From the NCBI RefSeq assembly GCF_932526225.1, contig NC_064035.1:8171296-8235295 (forward strand): a stretch of 64,000 nt of DNA. Direction: 5' to 3'. Every line of letters begins with the position of its first letter. Within the stretch, counting starts at the first letter, position 1. The notes beneath the pieces are model-generated. The model saw only the letters and a list, made by a program, of their open reading frames with translations, ran no database searches and was not told the origin of the DNA. Of this stretch, positions 14,892 through 27,900 are shown piece after piece. Made by a program: the position numbers and the translations under genes. This DNA comes from Nematostella vectensis. Taxonomy: Eukaryota > Cnidaria > Anthozoa > Actiniaria > Edwardsiidae.

Positions 14892-17800
14892 TCAGGCGGC
14901 GTTTTCTTGAGCTTTAAGATCCTCGTCCGACTCGGTCTCTACGATGACGTCATCAACTCCTGCCCGGTCCCCCTCGGGTATCATCTCCTCGATACCAGGC
15001 TCCTCCTCAGACTCCACGATCACGTCGTCCTCATCGCCAGTTGCATTGGGCGTGGTCTCCGCTAGGGGTTCCTCGTCCCCATTTACATGTTCCTCATCCG
15101 CCGGTAGATCCTCCTCTTCGTCGTCCGCCGCGCCCTGAGGAGGCCGTAATCGGGCGTACACTTTGACGTGTTTGCTCTTCTCCCCATTCGTACTCTCGGT
15201 GGTGAGAATCACGTGAACTTTGGAGAAGATGTGCAGCACCTGTTTCACATCCTTTCCTGGTTTCTTCTCCGTGCCTGTGGCCCAGACGAGCGTGATCTCC
15301 GGCTGGACTTGCTCCTTTCTGTCATAAGGCACATACCTCTTTACGCCGGGACAGAACTTGCAATAGATGCGCTTGGTCACGCCGAGGGCGGGCACAAAGA
15401 CATCAAACGACATATCCATGATCCCCAGCACATAACCGTCCTCCTCTAGGGGGCCGCACTCGCGCACAAAGATCGCGAAGAACAGTTCACTACTGAGTTC
15501 TCCCGCTGTTTTGGCCGCGAGCTTACAGTCGTTGCAGTGGCCGGCTGTGGAGTCTACATCAACTGCATCCTTATCTAGAGGTTCAGCCAGCTCCAGGCTT
15601 GCCGCTAGAAGCCTGTGCACGATCACGTCCGCGTATCGGCGGATGGGCGAGGTGAAGTGCGTGTAGAGCGGCACGCTCAGCGCGTAGTGGCCATACTCTT
15701 CCTCCTCCACGGTACCAGCGCAGAAATACAACGCGTTCTTCATGGGTTTCATCGTGAGCTGCACCAAGATCTCGTGCTGTGCGGAGCCTGAGGGGAACTG
15801 AGCGAGGGATACTTGGATTGACTTCGACGAGTTTGCGTTGTACTTGATGCCCAGGTTACGGCAGAGCTCCAGCAGGTCTTCCATTTGTTTCTCGTGCGGC
15901 TTGGGATGACGGCGGAGTAGCGCCATGTCAGGGAACGCTTTGTAGATGTGATGAGCGACAGTCATGTTGGCAAGCAGCATGAACTCTTCGATGAGCTTGT
16001 TACTCTCTCGCTGTTGGTACACGTGGTAGCCGATGGGCATCCCCGTCTCCTTGTCGAGGTCGAACTGGAGCTTTACCTGCAAGATGGCGGACGTTTAAAG
16101 TTAACAAATTTAGAGATATTGAAAAAGAGTTTCGATTGGCGAGTATCCTATGGCTCAGGACTTTTTCATGAGAACTATAAGGAAATAACCAACAAGACAA
16201 GAATGTGAAAAAGTGATTTCCAGGAAATAAACGTCTTTCTTTAGAGCACCTGTCTCAAGCACAAAGATATCTAAAAAGAACAATTTACTACCAAGCTTTG
16301 TAAAGCAATTTTAATGAGGAGGTAGATTTCATGAGGAATAGTAAAACCGGACTTCAACCTTTCGAAGGTTTGTGAAGTCCGATTTTGGGCATGGAGGAGT
16401 AAACAGTCTAAAATGTCGGGAGACAAGTTTGTATTCACAGTATCCCTTAGTCTAGTTTTATGTGAGTTATTATTGGAGTTTTTGTGTGAGGATTAAAAGA
16501 CAGACACCCCTACTATGCTGATACCACAGGATCTCCCACTTTCATAGGGCAAGGAATATGAAAGCTACAGATACCTATAAATTCATAATTAGTACAATCT
16601 CCAACTTACTTGATCGAGTCGAAGGGCACCATTCTCAAATCTGTTCCTTCTTAATTGCCGAGCTATTTTTGCCAACAAATTGACACGCTTCACAATCTCA
16701 CTCACATCTGTTCCTTCAGCAATCGGTGGGAGCTCGCTATCACTCCACTTCTTGTTAGGTTTGTCAATCATTTCTTGTGCATGCTCATATGCCATCTTGA
16801 CCCGAGACCTAATGATACCTCTGCCTTTCCAGTCACTTTTTATCTCACCCTGATCCGTCATGATCCACACGACTGAAAATGTCAGCCGGTCTTCATCAGG
16901 ATTCAGACTGCAGAGCTCTTCACACAGCCGTCGTGGCAGCATAGGTACAACTGTCTGAACCATATAAGTGGAGGTTGCTCTCTCCTGGGCAATATCATCC
17001 AGCGGTGTCCCTGTTTTGACAAAAAAGCTAACATCTGCAATATGAACTCCAACTTCAATAAGGCCATCAGAAAGTCTCTTGCAATGCAGCGCATCATCTA
17101 AGTCCCTTGCAGTCAAAGGGTCAATAGTGAAGACGCACTCATCTCTGAAATCCCTCCTGTATGCAAACTCTGTCTCGGGGATGCTCCATGGGGTTTCTTT
17201 GGGTAGGCAGTCTAATGCTTCATCTGGAAATGGTCCAGGATCAATGCCATACTCAAAGAATATTCCTTGGGTTTCAGGTTCAATTTCCCCAGCCTCACCA
17301 AGGCTGCGAGATATTTCACCAGTTGCAAAGAAATTATCTATAGGGGCATTCTCTGGCCACTCAGTTATTCTACCAACAAATAAAGTGCTAGCAAAATCCT
17401 GAGGCCTGTCAAAAAACCCAAGAGGACATTTAGCATGAGGGATCCTCATTCTTGGAAGACGACTATCTGATGGAGAGAATAACCCATCAGGGACATCTCC
17501 TTGGTTGTACTGAAAAGGCTTCAAGTTTCCACTGGCTGCACGAGTGTGTTTCTTTTCTATGATATATACAACATGTGCAGTCTGTTGTAAATAAGCATCA
17601 GGGATTTCCTCATTTTTCCTTTGCTTGTTTTTTGAGGATTCTGGGGTGTGAGGAGTAGTACCTCCTTTACATGGGGTCTTGTTTCCTTCATGACTGGCTC
17701 CATGGGCATCATATTCATGCTTCATTAGCTTCCACTTGTTTCTAGGCAAAATATTCAGAGCTACGATATCACCATCGAGAGCTCTATTTCTTGCAAGCAC

Positions 17801-18520
17801 CCCTTCAAGATAAACATCCCTTTTCTGTCCAGCCACAGACACCCAGGCCATCTCAAAATTGCGCTTGCTGATACGAAGAGCCCCCTTTAACAGTTCTCCT
17901 CGCTTCAAGCCATCAGAGACACTCTCTAATGACCAATACTTTTCATAACACTTATATTTACGTGGTGATGAGTTCTTCCCAGGAGTCCCACCTTTGTTTC
18001 GTGTCTGGCCGAAGGAGTCGTTCTTTTTCTGTGGAGTGGTAAGCAAAGCGCCATCTACTTGTTGCCTCTCATCATCTTCTGACCCTGTATGTTTCTTCTT
18101 TCTTCTGTTACGATGGCGCCTATGCTTGCCACCTGACTGCTCTGTGTTCGCTCCCCTGTCGTGTTGATCCCTGTTAGGGGTTGATGGTTGTGTGATCCCC
18201 ACTTCATGCCTGTCCTTGATACCACCCTCTTGTCCAGCTGTTTTAGACTTTTCATTCACATCTGATTCTTTTCCACCAAGCTTCATGTCTGCAACTCCCT
18301 TGCTTAGATCTTTGATACTTTCGTCTGTTGAGAGTACCACGTCATCTTCGTTAGTTGCTCCTTTGCCTTTGTTTTTCTTGCGTTTTCTCTTTCTTTTCTG
18401 TGCGTTTGGAGTGTCACGGTGTTCCTCCTCGCCTCTCGAGTGCTCTTCCGCCATTGCATCTCCAGGTGCCAAGGCACCATCTTGCTCTCCGATATCTTGG
18501 TCTGTCTTGCACGAAGCCAT
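14892..18520 (-). CDS. DIS3L2: DIS3-like exonuclease 2 (RNB-family 3'-5' exoribonuclease)
   Basis: Cytoplasmic exosome-independent exonuclease that degrades 3'-uridylated RNAs. Two coding exons: 18520-16610 and 16076-14892, joined in phase 0 within ALRLDQ-VKLQFDLDKETG, giving 1031 aa. The start ATG at 18520 is the first in-frame ATG (MASCKTDQD). The order is a long Lys-rich low-complexity N-terminus (residues 1-190), cold-shock domains from about 195 (DGLKRGELLKGALRISKRNF), the RNB domain from about 455 with catalytic IDPLTARDLDDAL at 466-478 (acidic residues D467, D473, D475, D476 present), then in the second exon YTHFTSPIRRYADVIVHRLL, an S1 domain, and an acidic tail. No PIN domain precedes the cold-shock part, which separates DIS3L2 from DIS3. 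Human DIS3L2 is 885 aa; the excess is mostly the N-terminus and tail. It is divergently paired with PPP1R21. Confidence 0.96.
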
Positions 18521-18766
18521 TCCACCTGTTTTTCCCCTCGATACAGTAGCTATTTGCACTTTTTTTATTCGGTCTTTTTGTTTTGGGTAACGAGGTAAGT
18601 TTGTTTTGCCTTCAACGGAGGGATTTTTGCACACAATAACAAAAAGTTACCAAAGATTTAAAATACCAGTTATTGGTGTAACAGAATACAGCCGAATAGC
18701 GTGAAAAGAAACCTTGGACAGTGTTTAAAACGCACTTGTTATGACCTACAAAGCACTCCCTGTCCG

Positions 18767-18778
18767 GCCGCCATCTTG
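18767..18778 (-). promoter_or_regulatory. YY1-type site
   Basis: GCCGCCATCTTG, the complement of the YY1 core CAAGATGGCGGC. The match to the second site extends to about 16 bp including CCGG. Confidence 0.65.
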
Positions 18779-18872
18779 CATTTTCGTCACCAAACAATCG
18801 CAGTCATGAGCTGTGATTGGTGGAAAAATAAAACCATTCGAAGAACGCCCGCGCATGACAAGTAATCATATC

Positions 18873-18884
18873 CAAGATGGCGGC
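18873..18884 (+). promoter_or_regulatory. YY1-type site
   Basis: CAAGATGGCGGC followed by CGGA, the mirror image of the site at 18767. It lies about 90 bp before the PPP1R21 ATG. Confidence 0.65.
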
Positions 18885-18971
18885 CGGACTGCCCTCCCCT
18901 AGCACGGTATAATAACCACAGTTCTACCTCGATTACTGATTCTGAGATCAGTTGATTGCTCTCTACGAGCA

Positions 18972-21900
18972 ATGAGTGCCGAGGGCCAAGCTCTGCAAGC
19001 AAAGTACCAAAAACTTGCTGCAGAATACGCAAAGGTACGATCGCCTGCATTATTTGAATGAAACAATATTTTGTTGACGAGACGGGGACATGAGCTCGAA
19101 ACCACACGAAAATATTAACAGTTGGGTTTTCATATTGGGTCTTGCATTTATCACCTCTCTGCTTCAAGTAAAACATGCATTTATTTGATAAAAAATGTTG
19201 AAAGTAATAATATCGCGATATAAGATACAATAGAACGTTATGGAATCTATCTTATTCAAAGGGACAGCTTTGTTGATAGGGTTTCGTCGATAGGGAGCTA
19301 ACAGTATTGTGCAAAAGCACATTCTTATTGTACTTTTATATATTGATACTATTATATATATTGATACTTTTATATCTCATACAGCTGAGAGCTCAGAATA
19401 CGGTATTGAAAAAAGCTGTCATCGAAGAGCAGGAAAAAACCAAGTCCTTGCAGGTATTAAAAAGCTACTCGATCCTGGTTTACTTCAAGGATATATTATA
19501 TAGCATACATATTATTATATTATTTACATATTATTATAGCATACATATTATATAGCATATACTATTACATAGCATGGCAGAGTCGAATTACAGTTTTTGG
19601 TGTTTTACATTATTATCGTTGATACTTTTGATAAGATGCCAGAAGATGTGGATTGCCGGATAAAAATTAATAATACTTGATACTGTTAGCAATCATTCTG
19701 TTCAAATGTCTTCTTGTTTTTCAACATCGATGTCTAGAAATGTGTTACTGGGACCAATTTTATGTTACATACCAAGAATGCAATCAAGTCTAAACAAGTT
19801 TTAGTACATGAATTGTTATTTGGATTTCATACCTTCCAACTAACCAGTATGGGCCAGGTTTTGATGAAGGATACAGTAAAGTGAAGTGAACAAAAGGGAA
19901 AGTATGTTAACAACTTTCAATATAATCCACTAATTTATTTCAATTATTTCAGGAAACAATAAAGCAAAAAGACCAATCCATCAGAAAGTATGAACAAGAG
20001 CTAGATAGTGTGCAGTTTAGAAATGACCAGGTATGTAGTGAGTTTTTGTAGGAATCCTTTCTTGATTCTACTTTTGGTGTCTCAATTCTTGTAGAATCAG
20101 TATACTTCTCATAATTTTGTTTTAGAATGCATTATTTGTTTGTCTGTAAAGTAGCCAAAATTGATAATTTGAATGCAACAAAAACATTTGTATTACCTTT
20201 TTTCAGCTTTCAAAAAGAGTTGCAGTACTCCAGGAAGAGCTTGATGAATCCTCTGGGAAAAATTGGAAGTCTTGGGTAACAAATTACACTGATTTCCTGA
20301 TTTGAGTACCTCATGTACAGTAATGACAGTCTGCTTTATCCAGGCATCTTCACCTTCAAAACCCCCTGTAGTGAATGATGTCAAAGATGAAGAACTCCAA
20401 TTTAAAATACAGGAGAATGAAAGGCTTCAAAGAGAGGTGTGAACTGCATATATACCGTACAGAAAACAGTATATCTAAATCATACACAATAAAAGAGTAT
20501 ATGTTATCCTCCTACACTTTGTCCCTCTATGTTTTGGCCAGTCGCTGTTGCTGATACTTTTTGTAACCTTTCAGCTTTCTGAGTCAACCCAACAGTATAG
20601 ACAGCAATTGGTAGAACTACAAGAAAGACTTGCAAAGGCTGAAAGGTATGTAGACATTGTTAGCTCCTTTGACCATTGAAACAGAAAGACATTAAGTAGT
20701 GGTATTTTTTATATGTTGATAAAAAATATTGAATATTTATTCTAAAATATAGATATGAATATCTATTTATAAGCTGAGAGCTATGAAGGGTTTTTCCCAA
20801 ATCCCGACTTACTCAAAACTTTTCTCTTCTTGTGGCTATAGCTCCATAGAAGTCTGTAAACTGTTCAGAGAAAATGCGTTAGACAATTCTCTAAGATTCT
20901 GACCATTTAGAGGGAGAGTAAGAACTGAACATGTAATGATTTGATGAGGCCCTATGCAAATTAATTGGAAAACATGATCTGCACAAGAACAATAATTTTG
21001 TGATTTGGGTTTTCTTAATTTGACTAACAGGTACAAGAGATCTGCAGTGTTCATTTAATAAAGGCATGCTCTCCAAAACAAGAAATGGTTCAAATTATGA
21101 TTCTTCTTTACTCAGATGCTGATCATTAATCAGCCATTTAAAGGATGGCATATCCCATCTGTAAATTATTCATATGAAACACTTTCCCATTTAAAAATGT
21201 ACTTTCCCATTTAAATGTGTACTTTTGCGAGAGCGTTGTTTTCACGTCCTCAAAACGCGGGTCAACCAATCAGAGACCGTCACTTCAATAGCCTTAATTC
21301 AACGCGTCTGGAGAACGCCAGTCAGCCAATGAAATGATCTTGAAATTTGAGCCTTCGTGATTCCGCGTTCTTCGACGCGACTTGACCAATCACACGGAAT
21401 CATTCTTATCCCGCAAAAAGGTCAATACAAATAGCCTTCTGTCAACAGATGCAGATTGCCGGTGATAACGATAATTAACGCGGACTAGGGGTCAGAAGAG
21501 ATCAAATGGAGAAGATGACTTTAGAAAATGAAAGGAGTAGCCTTACATCTTCAAAACTACGTATAGTACTCGAACTTTAACAAGTCATTAAACAAGCTAT
21601 TTCTAAAACCAACACCAAGGACACTCGAATTGGCTTACCCTAGTAATGACCTTTTTCTTCTTTGCACAGCTCTCCCAGAATCTCTTTTCGCTATACCAAA
21701 TATGTCATGTCTTTCTGTGAACAATTCACCAAGTGGATATTTTTAGTGTTCCCAGGTCGGACTAATCATACTTGATCTCAATGAACCAAAGACTTGTGAT
21801 GGCGCGAAACGAAATTGGCGCCCTTTTAGTCCCGTGGCTTGGCTCGATCACGGCTGTATCCAGCCCAAATTTGTCTGCATCCAAATCAAATATTGTTCTT

Positions 21901-24900
21901 TTTGCCGTCGGTTTCATCCAAGAATGACCCATTCGTATTGTTCTCATTATAAAAAGATGCAGGAGAGAAATCTTCTAGCTCACGCTGCACATGATGCCGT
22001 GTAACACGAGATGTCAGGGTATGGAATGAATTGATAAACAATTTACTGTTTCAACAGATTCGGATTATACAGCAAATCAAAGTGCGTTTTCGAACGCAGA
22101 ACGTGCAATCTGTAATATAGGTGAACTCGAAAAATACCATCGTGTTTCGAAGCAATCACATACGGAAAACCCCTTTAATAAAGCAAACCTCTAACTACTG
22201 AAACATCTCACCGAAACGTGAAAGAGGAAGATAGTATACAACATCATCATTTATTGCAAGGAGAACGAATAAAAGCCAATCACATTCCCAATCTGTAAGA
22301 AGAGGATAATAAGAAGTTTTGTAGACGTTTATTCAACGGTGAAACGAGCCATGAGTCTTGCACAATCTATATGGGTCCTGGGTCACGTTCTGAGCACGTG
22401 CTCTGTCACGCAACTTGTCACACAATCAGTGCGTTTGCAGACGCAACGAGTGTCTAGGATCGATTTACAAAGCTATATAGGCATGGAAAGCCGGTAAAAA
22501 TTTTAGTGTACTATGTATCTAAAGTGACTAGCCTTTAAACAATATACCGGCGTTTTCTTACTTTGTAAGTCAAGCACGCAAAATGTTTTGTTCATTTCAC
22601 AGAGATCGGACATAGCCATGCGTTATACTTCTCGATAGACACTCAAGAGTAGGCTTTGAAAACAAACCGGAAACTGTGCGTTTTAAAGACGCAGGCTAGT
22701 CAATAGTGTGAAAGAATCTAATTTTCGGTACGAGAAACACATTATGACGTTTGTAATTGGTTGTTAGAAGACGAGGTTGATACAACTTTCTTATTCAAAC
22801 ATCAAAAGCAAGCTGTTATAAGTTGATTTACGTCTAGTTATGTGCTTTAGGAAAGCACCCGACTCCGGGACAGATGGAGCACCAAAGGTTGAGCTCTCTG
22901 TTGGTGGTCATATGATATGATTAAAAAACTGCCATCTTGTAAGCTAGGAGATAAGGCCCGAACAAACCGGAAAGTGTGCGTTTTAAAGACGCAGGCTAGT
23001 CAATAGTGTAGAAGAATCTAATTTTCGGTACAAGAAACACATGGCGCTTGTAATTGCTTGTAAGAACATGATATAATTTTTCTTGTTCAAACATCAAAGC
23101 AAGCTGTTATTAGTTGATTTATAGTTGATTTACGTAGCTGTTATTAGTTGATTTATAGTTGATTTACGTCTTTAAAGCTAGTTATGTGCTTTTGGTTTGC
23201 TTAATTTTTTTGGTATAAGTTCATAATATTTCCTACATTCATGTCACCTTCCTGGGTTTACATTCAAAGTAGTGGACTACAATTTATTTCATTGAGCATT
23301 TTTGTCTATAGTTTGGTGAGCTTGAGTATAAGCAGGGTATAAATAACAAGTAATTTATCCCTTAGGATAAAACCAATCGCATGTCTATTAGTGCGTTCGA
23401 AAATGCAACGGTCTAGATATTCATGCAAGCACGAGATCAAGAGACAGATATAGGCATGGAAAGCCAGTGAAAATATTATATCCTCGCAAACTTTAAACAC
23501 CGCCAGATTACTATTTTCCAAAAGTAGTTGTTTATCCGAGAACTAGACATTTTGTTGCCAATAAACAGTGAACAATACGCTCTGAGAATAAAGCCGATGT
23601 TCTGGGATGTTGGCGCGTTCTAGAGACCCCTTTTAGGGGTAGCGATGAGTAAGTTCGAGATTTGCCGAGGCGCCGAGACCGCGTTTTAGAATCCGAGCCC
23701 GAGACTTTAAGTCAAATTTCGGAATCCGTGTCCGAGCTTTTACTAGCTTGTGTTCGGACATCAGATAACTTGCTCGAGGTATGTCATAAACATTAGTTGA
23801 AAAAGAATAGCTAGAGCGGAAAGGCTTAAGACTCGAGACTCGAAAAAGAGGGAAACCCTTAGCAGTAACAACATAAAACAGATCGCGTTTAACAGAGACT
23901 CCGAGAACGTGGTACAAAAAGAGGCTCCAAGATCCTAAAATGTCGTGGGGAAAAACGAGACTTCGAGACTTCCGTAAAAACGCCGAGATTCCGAGACTTT
24001 GCGAAATTTTTGCGAGATTTTCGAAATTTTAAGGTACCCATCGTTACCCCTTACGTATATTACAGATTGCACGTTCTTTTTGCAATTGGTTCCCTCCAAG
24101 AATGACCCATTCGTATTGTTCTCATTATAAAAAGATCTTCTAGCTCACGCTGCACATGATGCCGTGTAACACAAGATCTCAGGGTATGGAATGAATTGAT
24201 AAACAATTTGCTGTTGTTGCAATTAAATATTGACAGATTCTGATTATACAGCAAATCAAAACGTAGCAAGTGCGTTTTCGAACGCAGAAACGTACAATCT
24301 GTAATATAGGTGAACTCGAAAAATACCATCATGTTTCGAAGCAACCACAACTTGAGTAAATAGCCGCGGGTATATGTGCTGGGGCTCCCACGTGCTAACT
24401 TTGTCAAGTTGAAAAAATGTAACACCAAGCTGTAATATCCGACTGTCCCTATGCATGAATCTACGATACTGTAGGATGATAATAGGCTAAATTCTTTTAA
24501 ACAGATTATCTGTTCAAATCTTTTGATTTTTCTCTAGAATTATATTGATGCGCTCTTTTGCTCGACTGGTGCTTGGAATGCTTGTGTGCAAAGAGCAAAG
24601 CTCCCTAGCTCGGGCCTTATCTCCTAGCTTACAAGATAGCAGTTTGTTAATCATATCATATGACCACCAACAGAGAGCTCAAGCTTTGGTGCTCCATCTG
24701 TCCCGGAGTCGGGTGCTTTCCCAAAGCACATAACTAGACGTAAATCAACTTATAACAGCTTGCTTTTGATGTTTGAATAAGAAAGTTTTATCAACCTCGT
24801 CTTCTAACAACCAATTACAAACGCCATAATGTGTTTCTCGTACCGAAAATTAGATTCTTTCACACTATTGACTAGCCTGCGTCTTTAAAACGCACAGTTT

Positions 24901-27900
24901 CCGGTTTGTTTTCAAAGCCTACTCTTGAGTGTCTATTGAGAAGAAAATATAACGCATGGCTATGTCCAATCTCTGTGAAATGAAGAAAACATTTTGCTTG
25001 CTTGACTTACAAAGTAAGAAAACGCCGATATATTGTTTAAAGGCTAGTCACTTTAGATACATAGTACACTAAAATTTTTACCGGCTTTCCATGCCTATGT
25101 ATCTTTGTAAATCGATCCTAGACACTCGTTGCGTCTGCAAACGCACTGATTGGGAATGTGATTGGCTTTTATTCGTTCTCCTTGTAATAAATGATGATGT
25201 TGTATACTATCTTCCTCTTTCACGTTTCGGTGAGATGTTTCAGTAGTTAGAGGTTTGCTTTATTAAAGGGGTTTTTCGTATGTGATTGCTTCGAAACACG
25301 GTGGTATTTTTCGAGTTCACCTATATTACAGATTGCACGTTCTGCGTTCGAAAACGCACTTTGATTTGCTGTATAATCCGAATCTGTTGAAACAGTAAAT
25401 TGTTTATCAATTCATTCCATACCCTGAGATCTCGTGTTACACGGCATCATGTGCAGCGTGAGCTAGAAGATTTCTCTCCTGCATCTTTTTATAATGAGAA
25501 CAATACGAATGGGTCATTCTTGGATGAAACCGATGGCAAAAAGAACAATATTTGATTTGGATGGCAGACAAATTTGGGCTGGATACAGCCGTGTTCGAGC
25601 CAACGGGACTAAAAGGGCGCCAATTTCGTTTCGCGCCATCACAAGTCTTTGGTTCATTGAGATCAAGTATGATTAGTCCGACCTGGGAACACTAAAAATA
25701 CCCACTTGGTGAATTGTTCACAGAAAGACATGACATATTTGGTATAGCGAAAAGAGATTCTGGGAGAGCTGTGCAAAGAAGAAAAAGGTCATTACTAGGG
25801 TAAGCCAATTCGAGTGTCCTTGGTGTTGGTTTTAGAAAAAGCTTGTTTAATGACTTGTTAAAGTTCGGGTACTATACGTAGTTTTGAAGGCTACTCCTTT
25901 TATTTTCTAAAGTCATCTTCTCCATTTGATCTCTTCTGACCCCTAGTCCGCGTTAATTATCGTTATCACCGGCAATCTGCATCTGTTGACAGAAGGCTAT
26001 TTGTATTGCCCTTTTTGCGGGATAAGAATGATTCAGTGTGATTGGTCAGGTCGCGTGGAAGAACGCGGAATCACGAAGGCTCAAATTTCAAGATCATTTC
26101 ATTGGCTGACTGGCGTTTTCCAGACGCGTTGAATTAAGGCTATTGAAGTGACGGTCTCTGATTGGTTGACCCGCGGTTCGAGGACGTGAAAACAACGCTC
26201 TCGCAAAAGTACACATTTAAATGGGAAAGTACATTTTTAAATGGGAAAGTGTTATGAATGCTACATCATTTTGAAGTAATCATATAACCCTTGTGTTGGC
26301 GCAAGACGAGACTGACTTTGGCCATGAGATGGTTCACTTGTTGCAGTCACATTGCTCTTTCTTTGTGCTAGATTCAACTTGTTTAAATTTTTATTTTGAG
26401 AGTTATAACAGCTTAGGTTAGAGTTACATTGAAATCAGTTCTTTATTAGCTGGTAATGCGAACTTTACTCTGATTGGTCAAGTATTGTGGCAAGTATAAT
26501 AAATATATTTCCTGTGATGATTCTTAGGGACTCTTCAAGCCAGCAAAAAATCATTGATGAAGCAAGTGACACCCATCGTATGGTGATTGACAAGCTACAA
26601 GAAGATAGGGCACTTATGGAGGTTAGGCAGCCGATGAGCGTTAATGATAAGAAGGGGGGATGTAGAGGTCTCCTGTCCAAGCTTTTTAGGTTTTGCCCAT
26701 CCGTTTTCTGTCTTCCTCTCATGTTTTCATTTTTGGGGGATTTTTTTATGGGGCTCATACATTCTCCCACCTTATAGAAATGTCTACCCCACGGGGCTCA
26801 TACATTCTCCCACCTTATAGAAATGTCTACCCCACGGGGCTCATACATTCTCCCACCTTATAGAAATGTCTACCCCACGGGGCTCATACATTCTCCTACC
26901 TTATAGAAATGTCTACCCCACGGTGCTCGCACATTCTCCCACCTTATAGAAATGTCTACCCCACGGGGCTCATACATTCTCCCACCTTATAGAAATGTCT
27001 ACTTCACGGGGCTCATACATTCTCCCACCTTATAGAAATGTCTACTTCACGGGGCTCATACATTCTCCTACCTTATAGAAATGTCTACCCCACGGGACTC
27101 ATACATTCTCCCACCTTATAGAAATGTCTATTTCACGGGGCTTATACATTCTCCCACCTTATAGAAATGTCTACTTCACGGTGCTCATACATTCTCCCAC
27201 CTTATAGAAATGTCTACTTCACGGGGCTCATACATTCTCCCACCTTATAGAAATGTCTACCCCACGGGGCTCATACATTCTCCCACCTTATAGAAATGTC
27301 TACCCCACGGGGCTCATACATTCTCCTACCTTATAGAAATGTCTACCCCACGGGGCTCATACATTCTCCTACCTTATAGAAATGTCTACCCCACGGGGCT
27401 CATACATTCTCCCACCTTATAGAAATGTCTACCCCACGGGGCTCATACATTCTCCTACCTTATAGAAATGTCTACCCCACGGGGCTCATACATTCTCCCA
27501 CCTTATAGAAATGTCTACTTCACGGGGCTCATACATTCTCCTACCTTATAGAAATGTCTACCCCACGGGGCTGATACATTCTCCCACCTTATAGAAATGT
27601 CTTCTTCACGGGGCTCATACATTCTCCTACCTTATAGAAATGTCTACCCCACGGGGCTCATACATTCTCCCACCTTATAGAAATGTCTACTTCACGGGGC
27701 TCATACATTCTCCCACCTTATAGAAATGTCTACTTCACGGGGCTCATACATTCTCCCACCTTATAGAAATGTCTACTTCACGGGGCTCATACATTCTCCC
27801 ACCTTATAGAAATGTCTACCCCACGGGGCTCATACATTCTCCTACCTTATAGAAATGTCTACTTCACGGGGCTCATACATTCTCCCACCTTATAGAAATG

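Larger units (their letters stand above)
18521..18971. promoter_or_regulatory. Divergent DIS3L2 / PPP1R21 promoter
   Basis: Only 451 bp separate the two start codons. It holds two oppositely oriented YY1-type sites (18767-18778 and 18873-18884) and an inverted CCAAT (ATTGG, 18816-18820). No TATA box was seen on either side. It is likely a bidirectional housekeeping promoter. Confidence 0.75.

Noticed and set aside
18521-18634. DIS3L2 N-terminal extension
   Set aside because: The open frame continues but has no ATG; it would begin with GTG.
21762-25676. Matching 60-codon frames beginning MRTIRMGHSW in both foldback arms
   Set aside because: They are the same DNA in inverted copies. Differences between them include frame-altering changes in the middle, which does not fit selection on a protein.
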